This document shows, one piece after another, positions 44,950 through 54,682 of a stretch of DNA of 64,000 nucleotides. The notes below the pieces were generated by a model. That model was not told the DNA's origin. It did not search any database and saw nothing but the letters and a program-made list of their open reading frames with translations. The stretch's first letter is position 1; each line of letters starts with the position of its first letter. The stretch lies in assembly GCA_037576195.1 (NCBI GenBank), contig CM075103.1:30154723-30218722 (forward strand). The letters run 5' to 3'. Origin of the DNA: Phytoseiulus persimilis. Its lineage: Eukaryota; Arthropoda; Arachnida; Mesostigmata; Phytoseiidae. The position numbers and the translations under genes are program-made.

Positions 44950-45440
44950 AGTGGAATTCTGGAAGAAGACTGTGACCTTCAGCTGCATCGCGTATCAACC
45001 AAGGGAATTCTACCGAAATCAAGAGCATCTGATGCCGGAAAATCGCGGAAGATCGCGAATCAGCGGAGTGTAGGAGCATGAAGCTCCCCTTCTTAGCTCC
45101 CAAAATATTCCGGCACCATTCGGAGATCAGCTTCCACGCTCATGGAAATTCATTCGGTATCTTCACGCTCGCTGATCAAACCCCCGACGGACCTTCTGAG
45201 CGCGGCTTCCGATACACTCCGGCATCATCCAAGTACACAGTTCCTGTCTTTACGATATACTTGGTTTATTTACGGTCAAGCAAAAGCAGTCTCGCAGACC
45301 CTGTGCTGTGCATAGAAGCTTAGCTCGGTTCGCAACCATCGAAACGAGAGAAAGGGTTTTCGGCCCCACGGGTTTTCGTTGCAACGGGCTTTTTTACGGC
45401 ACTCCGGGTTTTCTGTGCAATAATTTTCGGCACATCGGGA

Positions 45441-48124
45441 AGACACCGAGCGGATACACTCCGCGAGGCCGGGCAAACTCGAGGGGTAGAGGAAGAAGGA
45501 GTCCCCACTACCGAAAGCCGAGGAACCCTCAGTTCGACCAAGCACACGGCCCCTCGAGTAGAGGCGGCCGGTGACGAACCGCCTGCTGAAGGAATTCGCA
45601 AGTCGAGTCGGCCACACAATCGTGACGATAACCGAGAAATGCGAGGGGAAATACACAAGGCAGAACTCGGTCATAGACTACGTGCTATGCAACGCAAACG
45701 CAAATGAAAGCATCACAAGTACGAGCATAGACGAGGAGAGGCTTATAACCCGAATCTCCGACCACAACCTCATATCGACCAGATTCAAAATTGCATCCAA
45801 ACCGAATGGAGCGGAAGAGCAAAAAAGATACACTTTAACATTGGTGGATGGGAAGAAAACGAGCATGACGACGAAAGGGGCGATTTGGTAACTTATTCGA
45901 AGCAGCAAGACGATACCGTACGACTGCCTGGAAGAGAACATTCAAGCAAGCATAGCGACGTGTACAAAAAGGATCAAAATGAAAAATAATCAATACCCGG
46001 TCCAATCCAGAACAGTAGCGATGCTCCACAAGCAAAAGAAAGTGCTTAGCAGAACATGGAGAAAAACGCGGAATGAAGGAAATGAAATAGCGAAGCGAAT
46101 CGCAGCGCAGGACTTCCATGAGATGCAAAAGAAAATAAACGAGGAGGTTGAGAGAGATATCTCACCAACACAAAAAAACTATACGACTACATCATCAGAT
46201 CCCCACGACAACAGCGTGCGAAACTGTTCTGGCAATATACGAAGAAGGAGGAACGAAAAGGTAGAACCTCAACCCGACCAGTGGACGACCTCGGGCAAGA
46301 TGTAGAAGACGCTCAAATGGGGACTCGGAGATATGCAATTCGGCTCCCGGAAGGATAGGCGGGCCGAGGACCGCATCTGCATCCTCACATCGGAGATCGA
46401 AATCGCTAGACAAGAAGGGACAGTGCTCGTAACCTGCTTCCTAGACTGCACGAAAGCATAAGATAGGATCGACAGAGATCGGCTATGGAAGATACTCCTT
46501 GAGAAGCAGATGCCGAAGCCGATCGTTGAGCTAATCAAGCTCCTTTACACGGATAACGGAGTGGGCCCACGATACGGGCAACAACCAATCCAACACAGTA
46601 CCAACGAACACGGGCCTCCGAAGGATGCCCCCTCAGCTCAATACTGTTCATTCTATACATATCCAATCTGGAAGAAAAGCTAGAAAGAACGGGTGTTGGC
46701 TTCCAGGTATGGTTACCTGGAAACATCTCCGACGTCAGACAGAAAAAAGACTTCGCGAAATGCGGAATGCTCTTCGCAGACGACTTAGTGCTCATCCGAC
46801 AATCCAGAAACGAACGGTTACAGGCCGGGAGCTCGAAAACCCGGGAGCTCGGAAAAAAATCCCGGGAGCTCGAAACCCCTCTCCCTCAAATTAGGTTCCG
46901 TTCGATTCCAACGAACCTTCTATGCAGAGCCTTCGAGTTCCCGAATAGGACAGCGAACATACTAGAAGGGACATCCAAGCGTATTTGGGTACCGATTGTA
47001 TCTTAATATCCCTGGGTCACACTGGGAGATATGTGTGGTACCAATCGCGACAACCTCGTGATACTCTTTACTCGTATCAGCTTCTCCACTCTCTACCCAG
47101 AAGGTTCGTTGTGTTCAAATCGGACCCGATCTGGGGAAAAGAGTTTCCGAGATGCCGGGTTTCCAAGCTTCCTGGATTTTTTTCGAGCTGCCGGGTTTTC
47201 GAGCTCCCGGTTGCACACCAAAGGAACTGGAGTACTAGAGGTAGCATCTAAACTCGGAGACGAACTGAGTCTCTGTCAACCCAGGAGAGAGCGCGGTTGT
47301 GAAATTCTCGTGCACGGATGCAGAGCGAACATTCGAGATCCAAAATAGAGATCTATCAATGTTGAAGCATACAAATACCTAGGAATCACTCTATGCAACG
47401 CGCGCTACCTGGAAGAGCAAAAGAAAATTTTGTATACAGGGATTTCAGAGCGGAAAGGGGAAAGGGTGATATAGCAAATGCACGCCAAGTATCTCTGGGA
47501 GTTTAACCGTTACGAAGTCACGAAAATCCAGTGGAAGAGCACAGCGGTTCCCGCACTAACATATGCGAATTCACTCACAGCGATGTCAAAGAAAAAAAGG
47601 AGGTGGCTCGAAACCATACAGCGGGAGGCTGGGAAATGGGCACTAGGACAACCAAACTCCGACATCGCCGCTGAGTTCATAGACGGGGAGCTAGGTTGGT
47701 CAACCTTCGAAGCCAGAGAGACAAAAAAAACAGGTTGACTTACTTGGCAAGAATTAGCGAAATGAGCGAGATCAGGTGGCCAAAAGCTATTCTCACAATG
47801 ACGAGAATCGCAAATACATATATGAACCAGGCTCCAGAAGAGGAGCTTAGGACCAAAAGAAACCCCCGGGTGCGCGGACATAAGGGAACTCCCGAGGAAA
47901 ATCATTCGGGTGTCGCAGACGGCCTACTAAGAATATGGAGACGAAACCATCAAAACCAAGCTCGATGCGACTTGGCGGAGAGGGATTGCAGGGGAGAAAA
48001 CTCTCGAGCGATACAGAGACTACAAGGCGGCGAGAGGAAACATCGAGAACATATACGGCGATACGAGAAGAAGTCGCCTGCTGGCGAACGCCAGAGCGGG
48101 ATGCCTTTAGACATGTTAGCTACC
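45441..48124 (+). pseudogene. LINE ORF2 (endonuclease, RT, C-terminus), decayed
   Basis: 45475-45575 is an Arg/Gly-rich segment, perhaps the ORF1 end. 45571-45891 is the end of an APE endonuclease (RQNSVIDYVLCNANANESI, ISDHNLIS). The RT then begins at about 46320: QFGSRKDRRAEDRICILTSE, then GTVLVTCFLDCTKA, stop, DRIDRDRLWKILLEKQMPK, then the catalytic FADDLVLI at 46773-46784 in another frame. FB3 interrupts the RT after it. The C-terminal part includes WKSTAVPALTYANSLTAMSK and the tail to 48124, where the copia LTR is inserted. Many stops and frame changes. The clade is uncertain. Confidence 0.75.
46820..47222. mobile_element. foldback-type element FB3
   Basis: Inverted arms of about 105 bp (46820-46925 and 47108-47222) are made of iterated GGGAGCTCGAAAACCC / CCGGGAGCTCGG units. 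An inner edge GAACCTTCTATGCAGAG on the left corresponds to AACGAACCTTCTGGGTAG in the right arm. It is inserted in the LINE ORF2 just after the FADD block. CGGTTACAG on the left and CGGTTGCAC on the right may be a decayed 9-bp target duplication. Confidence 0.7.
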
Positions 48125-48594
48125 TGTTGGAGATCAGAATCTGAAGCCTGTCGGGCTCAGATCTCGCACGCGTCTGAGAGCATGACACACTCATATGACT
48201 CACAGTACTCCCAAGTCACGACGTCTGGGAAATGCAACGAAATCGGGATTCCAACCCCGACAGCAGATGTAAGGGACTGATACAGACAGTCCACATAAAA
48301 CCAAGAGTACGGAGTCGGGTTTACAACCCCTCCGACCTACAAACTAGACCATCTGTCAACTTATGTTGAGATGTGACTCATCTGGTGTCTGGACTCTAGA
48401 CCAATCATGGGAGAGCTACGCTCCCCTTCTAGGTATATAAGGACCTTCTTTTTCGAATGAACTTCACTGTGGTACAGAGCCTACTACTCTACACGTCTCT
48501 TGCGTTGTCACTCTTGTTGTCAACTGAGCTAGTGTTCCACACCTTCGATCCTCTACCTTCGAACCCTACGACTTCCAGTCCTATCACGTTATCA
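48125..48594 (+). repeat. 5' LTR of the copia element
   Basis: About 470 bp. Starts TGTTGGAGATCAG and ends near CACGTTATCA. Its first 265 bp match 58623-58886, and the whole matches copy C. It is inserted in the tail of the LINE ORF2. Confidence 0.85.
48434..48440 (+). promoter_or_regulatory. TATA box of the copia LTR
   Basis: TATATAA in the context CTAGGTATATAAGGACC, inside the 5' LTR. It is the expected place for the U3 promoter that drives the element's RNA. Confidence 0.6.
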
Positions 48595-48712
48595 GCCACG
48601 TATTCGCTACGTGACGACACAGCGTGACTTCGCGATCGACTACTGTCGGGTAAGCTGACCTCTACCTACTCACCTAGCTACAGCTCAGCTAAAACAGTTG
48701 CAGTCAGGTATA

Positions 48713-49094
48713 CAGGGTGGCTTTTTTTAGTCGGGAATTTTCGAGCCCGATCTTGTTTTGGCCATAACTTGGTCGAGATAACTTCAAACGGTTTTCCGGC
48801 GAATGACCGGCTTTCTTTTGCGCGTCGAATGCTACCCCCACGAGTCCGATCCGATAAATATTGACGTTTTAACGATAACTTTTAGGAAGACCTCGAAAAA
48901 AAAAGGGTCATTTTCAAAACCATCTCCTGACCGGGATTTTCACCAGATCCTCCTGAATTTTTTTTTATCAAAATGACCGCCTCGATATCCTCTATCGATC
49001 ACTCCTTGATTTTTGAGAAAATTCCAAAAATGGACGAAGTTATGGTCAAAACAAGATCGGGCTCGAAAATTCCCGACTAAAAAAAGCCACCCTG
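48713..49094. mobile_element. 382-bp Tc1/mariner-like MITE
   Basis: Perfect outer repeats CAGGGTGGCTTTTTTTAGTC on the left and the inverse on the right. The inverted repeats extend about 70 bp (CGGGAATTTTCGAGCCCGAT). TA lies on both sides (48711-48712 and 49095-49096). No coding capacity. It sits in the copia leader between LTR and gag and is kin to the element at 36672-38604. Confidence 0.95.
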
Positions 49095-49186
49095 TATTTC
49101 TTCGGCCCATGCAAAGTGCTCCAAAGAACGAAGCTTCGTTTAATCTTGACGATTACGAGCTCCTAGAGTCTCCTGAAGAGAGAGTG

Positions 49187-50457
49187 ATGGCTGACTCCTC
49201 TTCCGCAAGCGGATCTGGTTCAAAATCCAATCATGCATGCAGCATCACATTGGCTGATGATGGCAGAAACTGGCTCGCGTGGTCTTCACTGGTCACCGTG
49301 GTCCTGCAGAACAGCGGTGACGCCTACAAAGTTGTTTCTGGCGATCTTGTCATAACAGCGACCGGCTATCAAGCTGCAAACGCTATGGCCGAAACAATCA
49401 TCCTCAACTCAATCTCCCCCGTTCTGATAGCCGCGTACTTCAGCATTTCCACCCAAGATCTCAATGCGGAAGATCTCTATGAGGCACTAAAGAAGCGTTT
49501 TGCTCAAACAAGCGGTATCGCTCAAGACATAGCTCTTAGCTCGTTCTATAACTTCTGTACAATTCTTCGAAATCTACGACGAAGAGTATAGATAATTTCC
49601 AACAAATTATGCAGCGCATCGCGCTTGCTGGCACGAAGGTGGACGAGAAACAGGCATGCCAGCGTCTCTTGCAGAGCTTACCCTCGTCCTGGGAAGGTCT
49701 TCGTTTGTTCTGGAGTGTTAAAACCGGAACCGATCAGACTCTTTCCAACCTTTACGTTCTTCTCCGTGAAGAAGCAATGCGACGTGAAAACTCCTCCCTG
49801 GCGGATCCGACCGCCTTGTTCTCTCGTCTCTCTATTCGCTCAAATAGACGACCCAACTTCAACAATCGTCCTCAATACGACAATCGTCGTAATCAGAACT
49901 CCTCTTACCGACCTCATTCACGTCCGTCAAATACTTTTCAACGCGCTTCCCGCTTCAATCCTAACTCGTACAACTCCAACTCCAATGCTCGCTACCAGAA
50001 CTCGAATCAAAACCGAAGAGTCGCCTCCAATCCAACTCAGGCTCCACCCGCTAATGCTTGGCGATCAAGCCAACCTCCTCGACCTCGTGTTTCGACCCAG
50101 CCCCCACGCTCTCGCCAGCCACCTCTGAATCAGAGGCGCACCTCTCGTCCAACAGCCTATAGTACTGAGACAATCGATCCCTTCGGATCTGATGTCGAGG
50201 TTCACATTGCCTCTGCTGCGCATAACAATCTTGATTCCTCGGTATGGTTAATCGATTCTGGGGCAACCCACAATATTTGCAATGATTTGGATCTGCAGAG
50301 TGCACATGAAACACTTGGACACGTTAATGAACGCCAAGTTCAGCAATTTTTAGCTCGAGAGGGGATTCCCTTCAAAAGGGACCAGATCACCTGCACTGCC
50401 TGTATTGAAGGAAAACTGAATCGGGCGACGTATCGCTCGAAACCCGATTCAGCTTAA
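49187..50457 (+). pseudogene. copia gag, protease and pre-integrase finger
   Basis: Gag from ATG 49187 (MADSSSASGSGSKSNHACSI) has the copia-type gag region (WLAWSSLVTVVLQNSGDAYK, ALKKRFAQTSG). A frame change at about 49580 leads to QQIMQRIALAGTKVDEKQAC, PSSWEGLR and a Gln/Asn/Arg/Pro-rich nucleocapsid without a clear CCHC knuckle. The protease signature WLIDSGATHNICNDLDL follows at about 50247-50297. The frame then jumps directly to HETLGHVNERQVQQFLAREG and CTACIEGKLNRATY, the pre-integrase zinc finger. About 100 residues of protease are therefore deleted. Confidence 0.88.
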
Positions 50458-50460
50458 CCG

Positions 50461-52993
50461 CGGTCCCTGGGATACATTTCAACCGATCTGTGTGGTCCAA
50501 TGTCAACTCCTGGTCTCAAAGGAGAACGTTACTTTATGAATATGAAAGACACCATGTCTCGTTTCAATCAAATCTTCTTGCTCAAAACCAAAGATCAAGC
50601 TCCCGCTCTCATCTAGCAATTCCTCACTTGGTTTCACACTCAAACCGGTACTCAAGTCAAGGTACACTTCTGTGACCACGGCCTAGAATTCAATAATGCT
50701 CAAGTCAAAGCTTCTCTAGCTTCAATCGGCGCAGAGCTCGTCATGAGCCATCTTGCCTGTTCTCCCCAGAACGGCCGCGCTGAACCTCAAAATCAAACTA
50801 TCACTAAACTTGCTAGAACCATGCTCCTCGATTCAAAACTTCCAAAATTCTTGTGGCTAGAAGCTTGCAGATGCGCCGTTTCTATTCTCAATATCGTAGA
50901 CGTTTGTCCCCCAACAAACAAGTCTCCGTACGAAACTATCTACAAAGTGAAACCGAAGAACTCTCATCTACACCCTTTCGGCTCCCCCTGCTTCATCTAC
51001 AACGAAGGAGAAACTGACAAATGGACACACCGCGGCATCCCCGCGTTTCTGATCGGTTACACCGACCGTGTTGACGGCTTGTGTGTGTATCTCTCAGGTT
51101 TTCCTCCCTCAATTAGGGAAACCAAAGACGTCAGGTTCTTGGGGAAGGCACCAAAGAGTGCAACGCATGTCCCCGGTTAGGGAACCGCCGATGAAGCCAC
51201 TGATTTTATGGACGCGCACGATTCCTCCGATTGCGATAGCATCGTTGAGGACCGGCATCCTGACGAGGAGCCCTTTCCGCCTGGAGCATTTGACTCGGCT
51301 GACGAAAGTGATTCTGAAGCTACGCGCTCGATCACGATACGCCCAATGGAGCCAATGAAATTGAACCTTCGACGCCGTACGAACCTTCGTAAGCCAAAGC
51401 GCTACGAAACAGAGAAGCAGCTAGCAGCGCCCTCTTTACCTGAGCCACAGACTCTTGCACAGGCACTTGCAAGCCCAGAAGCAGAGTACTGTAAAGAAGC
51501 AATGGCTGAGGAAATGGCCGCACTGAAGGCTCATAGTGTTTGGACATTGATCGACCCACCAAAGAACAAGAAACCCGTAACTTGTCGCCGGGTCTCCCGC
51601 TTGAGAACCAATGCTGAAAACGAAATGGACCGTTACCGTGCACGTCTCGTTGTTCGCGGTTATAATCAAATTCCCGGTCAAGAATTTCAGGAGCTCTTTA
51701 GCCCTGTTGTTGTGTTTTGCTTGCCACGAGTGCATCAATGCGTCTAAGACTTCGTCAATTTGACGTAACTACCGCCTTCCTCTATGGCGATCTCCAGGAA
51801 CAAATCTGGATGACTCAACCCCGCGGATGGTCAGATGACACCGGCAGGGTATGCCTGTTGCACAAAAGTCTATACGGGCTCAAACAAGCTCCGCGATGCT
51901 GGAATCAAAAATTGGCAGATGTTCTACGGAATCTCAAGTTCACTCAAAGCCAAGCCGATCACTGCCTATTCTACTGGCACGGCTCGAATGGCGAACTCCT
52001 AATGCTAGCAGTGTACGTCGATGATGGGCTAATCGCCTCGACGCATGAACACTTGATTACAGATACACTTACCAAACTGGGAAAATAATTCAATTTCAAG
52101 ACTTCTCCTCTGAGTATTTTCCTTGGCATTCAGATTCATATCGATTCCGATCACAATATCTGGTTAAACCAGTACAAGTACATCAAAAACATCCTGAAAA
52201 GGTTCAATCTTGAGGAGTCGTCCCGTCTCAATCCCCGCAGACTCGGGAATATACGACATTGAGCCTACAACTGAAACTCGCGCGGAAAATCGACCTTATC
52301 GCCAACTTCTTGGCGCTCTCATGTTCTTATCTATCTACACGCGACCAGATGTCTGTTTCTCCGTGGGTTTCCTAGCTCGCTCCCTTGAGAACTATTCAGA
52401 ACAACACTGGCAGGCAGCACTCAAGATCCTGCGTTACTTGCAGGCGACACCCAACCTGTCAATTGTTTACTCCGGAAGCTCGTCCACTCCGCTAGCTGAA
52501 ACGCTTAAGGCTTAAGCTTTATTCGGACGCCGATTTCGCTGCTTGTAAACAGACCCGACGCTCAGTAAGTGGCTCACTTGTCACACTTGCCGGCGGTCCA
52601 GTCCTGTGGTCCTCCCAACAGCAACGATCAGTCTCACTATCCTCCACCGAGAGCGAGTTCATAGCGGTCACTGACTGCTCAAAGTCTGCTCTCTGGTTTC
52701 GAACACTCTCCCAAGAATTACGAGTCACTATTCGTCCAGTGATCTTCGTGGACAACATTGATGCGATAAAGCTCATAGAGAATCCAGTATTCCACAAGCG
52801 CACAGAACACATTTCCACGAGATTCTTCTTCATTCGTCAACTACACGAACATAAACAAGTCGAATATCGATATATTCCGACGACAGAGAATCTCAGTGAC
52901 GATCTGACGAAACCACTTCACAAACGACTCTTCGAGCGTCTCCGAACACTGATCGGTTTGCGACCATGGCCGCTACCACAATCTTGTTCATAG
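50461..52993 (+). pseudogene. copia integrase, RT and RNase H
   Basis: The integrase core at 50461-51180 is frame-broken at the start. The second catalytic Asp is in FCDHGLEFNN and the Glu in NGRAEPQNQT; the first Asp region is changed. The integrase C-terminal block follows (FLIGYTDRVDGLCVYLSG). A linker holds an acidic DAHDSSDCDS region. RT: HSVWTLIDPPKNKKPV, RLVVRGYNQIPGQEF, FDVTTAFLYGDLQEQIWM and catalytic LAVYVDDGLIAS. RNase H: DADFAACKQTRRSVSGSLVT, SLSSTESEFIAVTDCSK and the end DDLTKPLHKRLFERL, with the stop at 52991. At least four frame changes or stops interrupt it. Confidence 0.92.
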
Positions 52994-53469
52994 TGTTCAC
53001 GCTCTACGTTCTCTCTGTCCAATCCGTGTCTCCGAACTATTTTCGCTTCGAAGACTGCGATGACGCCTGTGTTTCATTAAACATCAGCTGTACAATTAGC
53101 AAGAAACCAACCGGTTTCCAATGCGCCTGCACACGCTCAGCATCGGCATGCCACAATGAGGCATCTGAGTCCGTGGTCTGTCTGAGGCCTCTTCTTCCTG
53201 CTGTGGGTGGCGAACAAATTTGGAGAGAATTCCGGGATCAACACTATCCTGTCCTTCACCCTGTCATCATTGACAACACGTTTCTGCACTATGCTTTCGC
53301 AAGTGCAGGCGCTATACTCGCATTGGGCGTCTTTCTGGGAATCACGGTCCTTTGCATGATCTACGATAGGCGTAGAAACTACCATTCATTTGCGAACCCA
53401 TCGCCAAACCCAGCAGTTGATGGCCCCTGCATGCCAACCACGGAGCTCGTTTCTCAACCCTGGATCTAA
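52966..53469 (+). CDS. env-positioned single-pass membrane protein
   Basis: Intact 167-codon ORF overlapping the pol end by 28 bp in another frame. An N-terminal signal peptide (residues 1-20, MAATTILFIVFTLYVLSVQS) is followed by a short ectodomain with seven cysteines (31, 35, 42, 53, 55, 62, 72) and an N-glycosylation sequon at Asn39. A transmembrane helix at about 110-132 (AGAILALGVFLGITVLCMI) precedes a 35-residue tail starting YDRRRN. The start of this ORF is also present in the remnant at 827-876, so it belongs to the element family. I recognise no known env family. It could be a captured host membrane protein. An intact frame among broken gag-pol frames is notable. Confidence 0.75.
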   Translation: MAATTILFIVFTLYVLSVQSVSPNYFRFEDCDDACVSLNISCTISKKPTGFQCACTRSASACHNEASESVVCLRPLLPAVGGEQIWREFRDQHYPVLHPVIIDNTFLHYAFASAGAILALGVFLGITVLCMIYDRRRNYHSFANPSPNPAVDGPCMPTTELVSQPWI

Positions 53470-53858
53470 CTTATTCGATGCACTTCGTTCCTATTTCACC
53501 CATTCGGTTCTAGCATACAACTTAGGTAGCGCGAACAACTCGGAATGCTGAATTCAATTCTTCCATGGCCCTCCAAACTGCCGTGAATCTGCGACGTATC
53601 CGGAGGAGGCACTAGCTGTGCTGTGCGTGGTTCATCCGCATCTTTTCTCTCTCTGTTTCTCAGAGCACTTCTTCGGCCTCTATTCACTTCTTCCACTTCT
53701 CCCGTGTGATTCCCCTTCGGCATGGCATCAAATCACGGTATTAACTTGATGTACACCTCCAGGTCTCTCGTGTTTTTCCTTGGTTCCTTGGACGCAGTTC
53801 ACCCCGCCCGCTCGCAGTCCGTCGCTTGGTTTCTCCCCAATCCCAACTACCCTGCACT
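53470..53858. other. no recognised gene
   Basis: Between the membrane ORF and the HMG-like ORF. A 65-codon stretch in frame with the next ORF carries no conserved motif. It may hold a promoter or splice acceptor for the downstream ORFs. Confidence 0.35.
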
Positions 53859-54113
53859 ATGCCCAAACAGACACCGTTCTGGTTTCACGTACTGGAACTC
53901 CAGGATTTGCATCGTGTTCCACGCGATGTTGGTCAGAAGGCGTCAGACCGCCTTTGGCCCCAGATAGACGAACAGTCCAGATTCTACTATAGACAGGCAA
54001 TCACGCATGGCTTCAACGAAAAAGCTAAATTACTCCACACCGCGGCACGCCGCGCTAGGCTGACGGCCCCCGCACTTGGGTCGGCAGAATATGCCGAAAC
54101 ACTACTATTATAG
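53859..54113 (+). CDS. HMG-box-like small ORF in the copia element
   Basis: 84 codons from the ATG at 53859 (MPKQTPFWFHVLELQDLHRV). The pattern of aromatic and hydrophobic residues (K-x-PFWFHVLEL...ASDRLWPQIDEQSRFYYRQA) resembles an HMG box, particularly the divergent Maelstrom-type box (xxFxxFxxE...LWxxLxxxxRxxY). HMG boxes bend or bind structured nucleic acid. The stop is followed 11 bp later by the next ORF in another frame, so the two may be one gene joined by splicing or a frame change. The assignment rests on pattern only. Confidence 0.45.
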   Translation: MPKQTPFWFHVLELQDLHRVPRDVGQKASDRLWPQIDEQSRFYYRQAITHGFNEKAKLLHTAARRARLTAPALGSAEYAETLLL

Positions 54114-54124
54114 TAGAGTGCGCC

Positions 54125-54541
54125 GTGAATCAGAGCAGAATCTCTGAGCTCGTACGCAACATTGAATGCCTGCAACAACAACTGCAGACTTCTTCAGAAG
54201 AAATTTCCACAGAACCTGCGCCTGAGAACACGCCGCCTGCGTCCGCGAACCACCTAAATACAAATCCAGACTATCCAGACGAAGAAGTCTACATTCCGTC
54301 CATTCCGACTGGTGCGGATGACCCTGTCGTATCAGAAGAAGCCCGTCAACTTGAGCTCGCTGAGACAGAGATCCGCATGCTCAAGCAAAAGATCTACGAT
54401 CTACGCGTTGAATCAGAGGCTAAACAGCGCCTCTATGATCGAGACACAGGAAACTGGAATGACGGACGCGCATTCTTTCAATAGAAAATCGCTCGCCTCG
54501 AACACGAACTAGAATTACGAGCTGAAAACACAGCTACTCAA
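54125..54541 (+). pseudogene. coiled-coil ORF in the copia element
   Basis: 120 codons starting MNQSRISELVRNIECLQQQL, then a Pro/Glu/Ser/Thr-rich acidic linker, then heptad-like EEARQLELAETEIRMLKQKI. A TAG at 54482 interrupts; beyond it, in frame, KIARLEHELELRAENTATQN continues the coil to a stop at 54551. Its function is unknown. Its place right after the HMG-like ORF suggests one two-domain protein. Confidence 0.5.
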
Positions 54542-54682
54542 AACAAGAATTGAGCTGAAACGCGCTCAACCACTCGACTGACCGGAGTCCAGTTCTAGCA
54601 GTGACAGCGGTTCCGTCTGAACCCCTTCAACGATGTAAAGCATGCTAGGTACCCTCAATCCTGAACAACAGATATAATCACA

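Larger units (their letters stand above)
35292..45440. mobile_element. 10-kb foldback composite FB2
   Basis: Outer arms are inverted repeats. Left 35292 to about 35630 begins CCCGAAATTTGTGCCGAAAT, has GGAGTGCCGAGAAAAAAGC, GTTTTCGGCC-type iterations and AGCTTCTATGCGGAGCACAG. Right, about 45120-45440, is its inverse with CATAGAAGCTTAGC and TTTTCGGCCCCACGGG. Similarity runs past the AGCTTCTATG motif for about 150 bp more on each side (GGAAyTGTGTA..., GATGCCsGA). The arms split a LINE (ORF1 left, ORF2 right). Inside are a nested TIR element, a hAT MITE and a gypsy element. It is either a genuine giant foldback element or two foldback ends grown apart by nested insertions. Confidence 0.6.
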
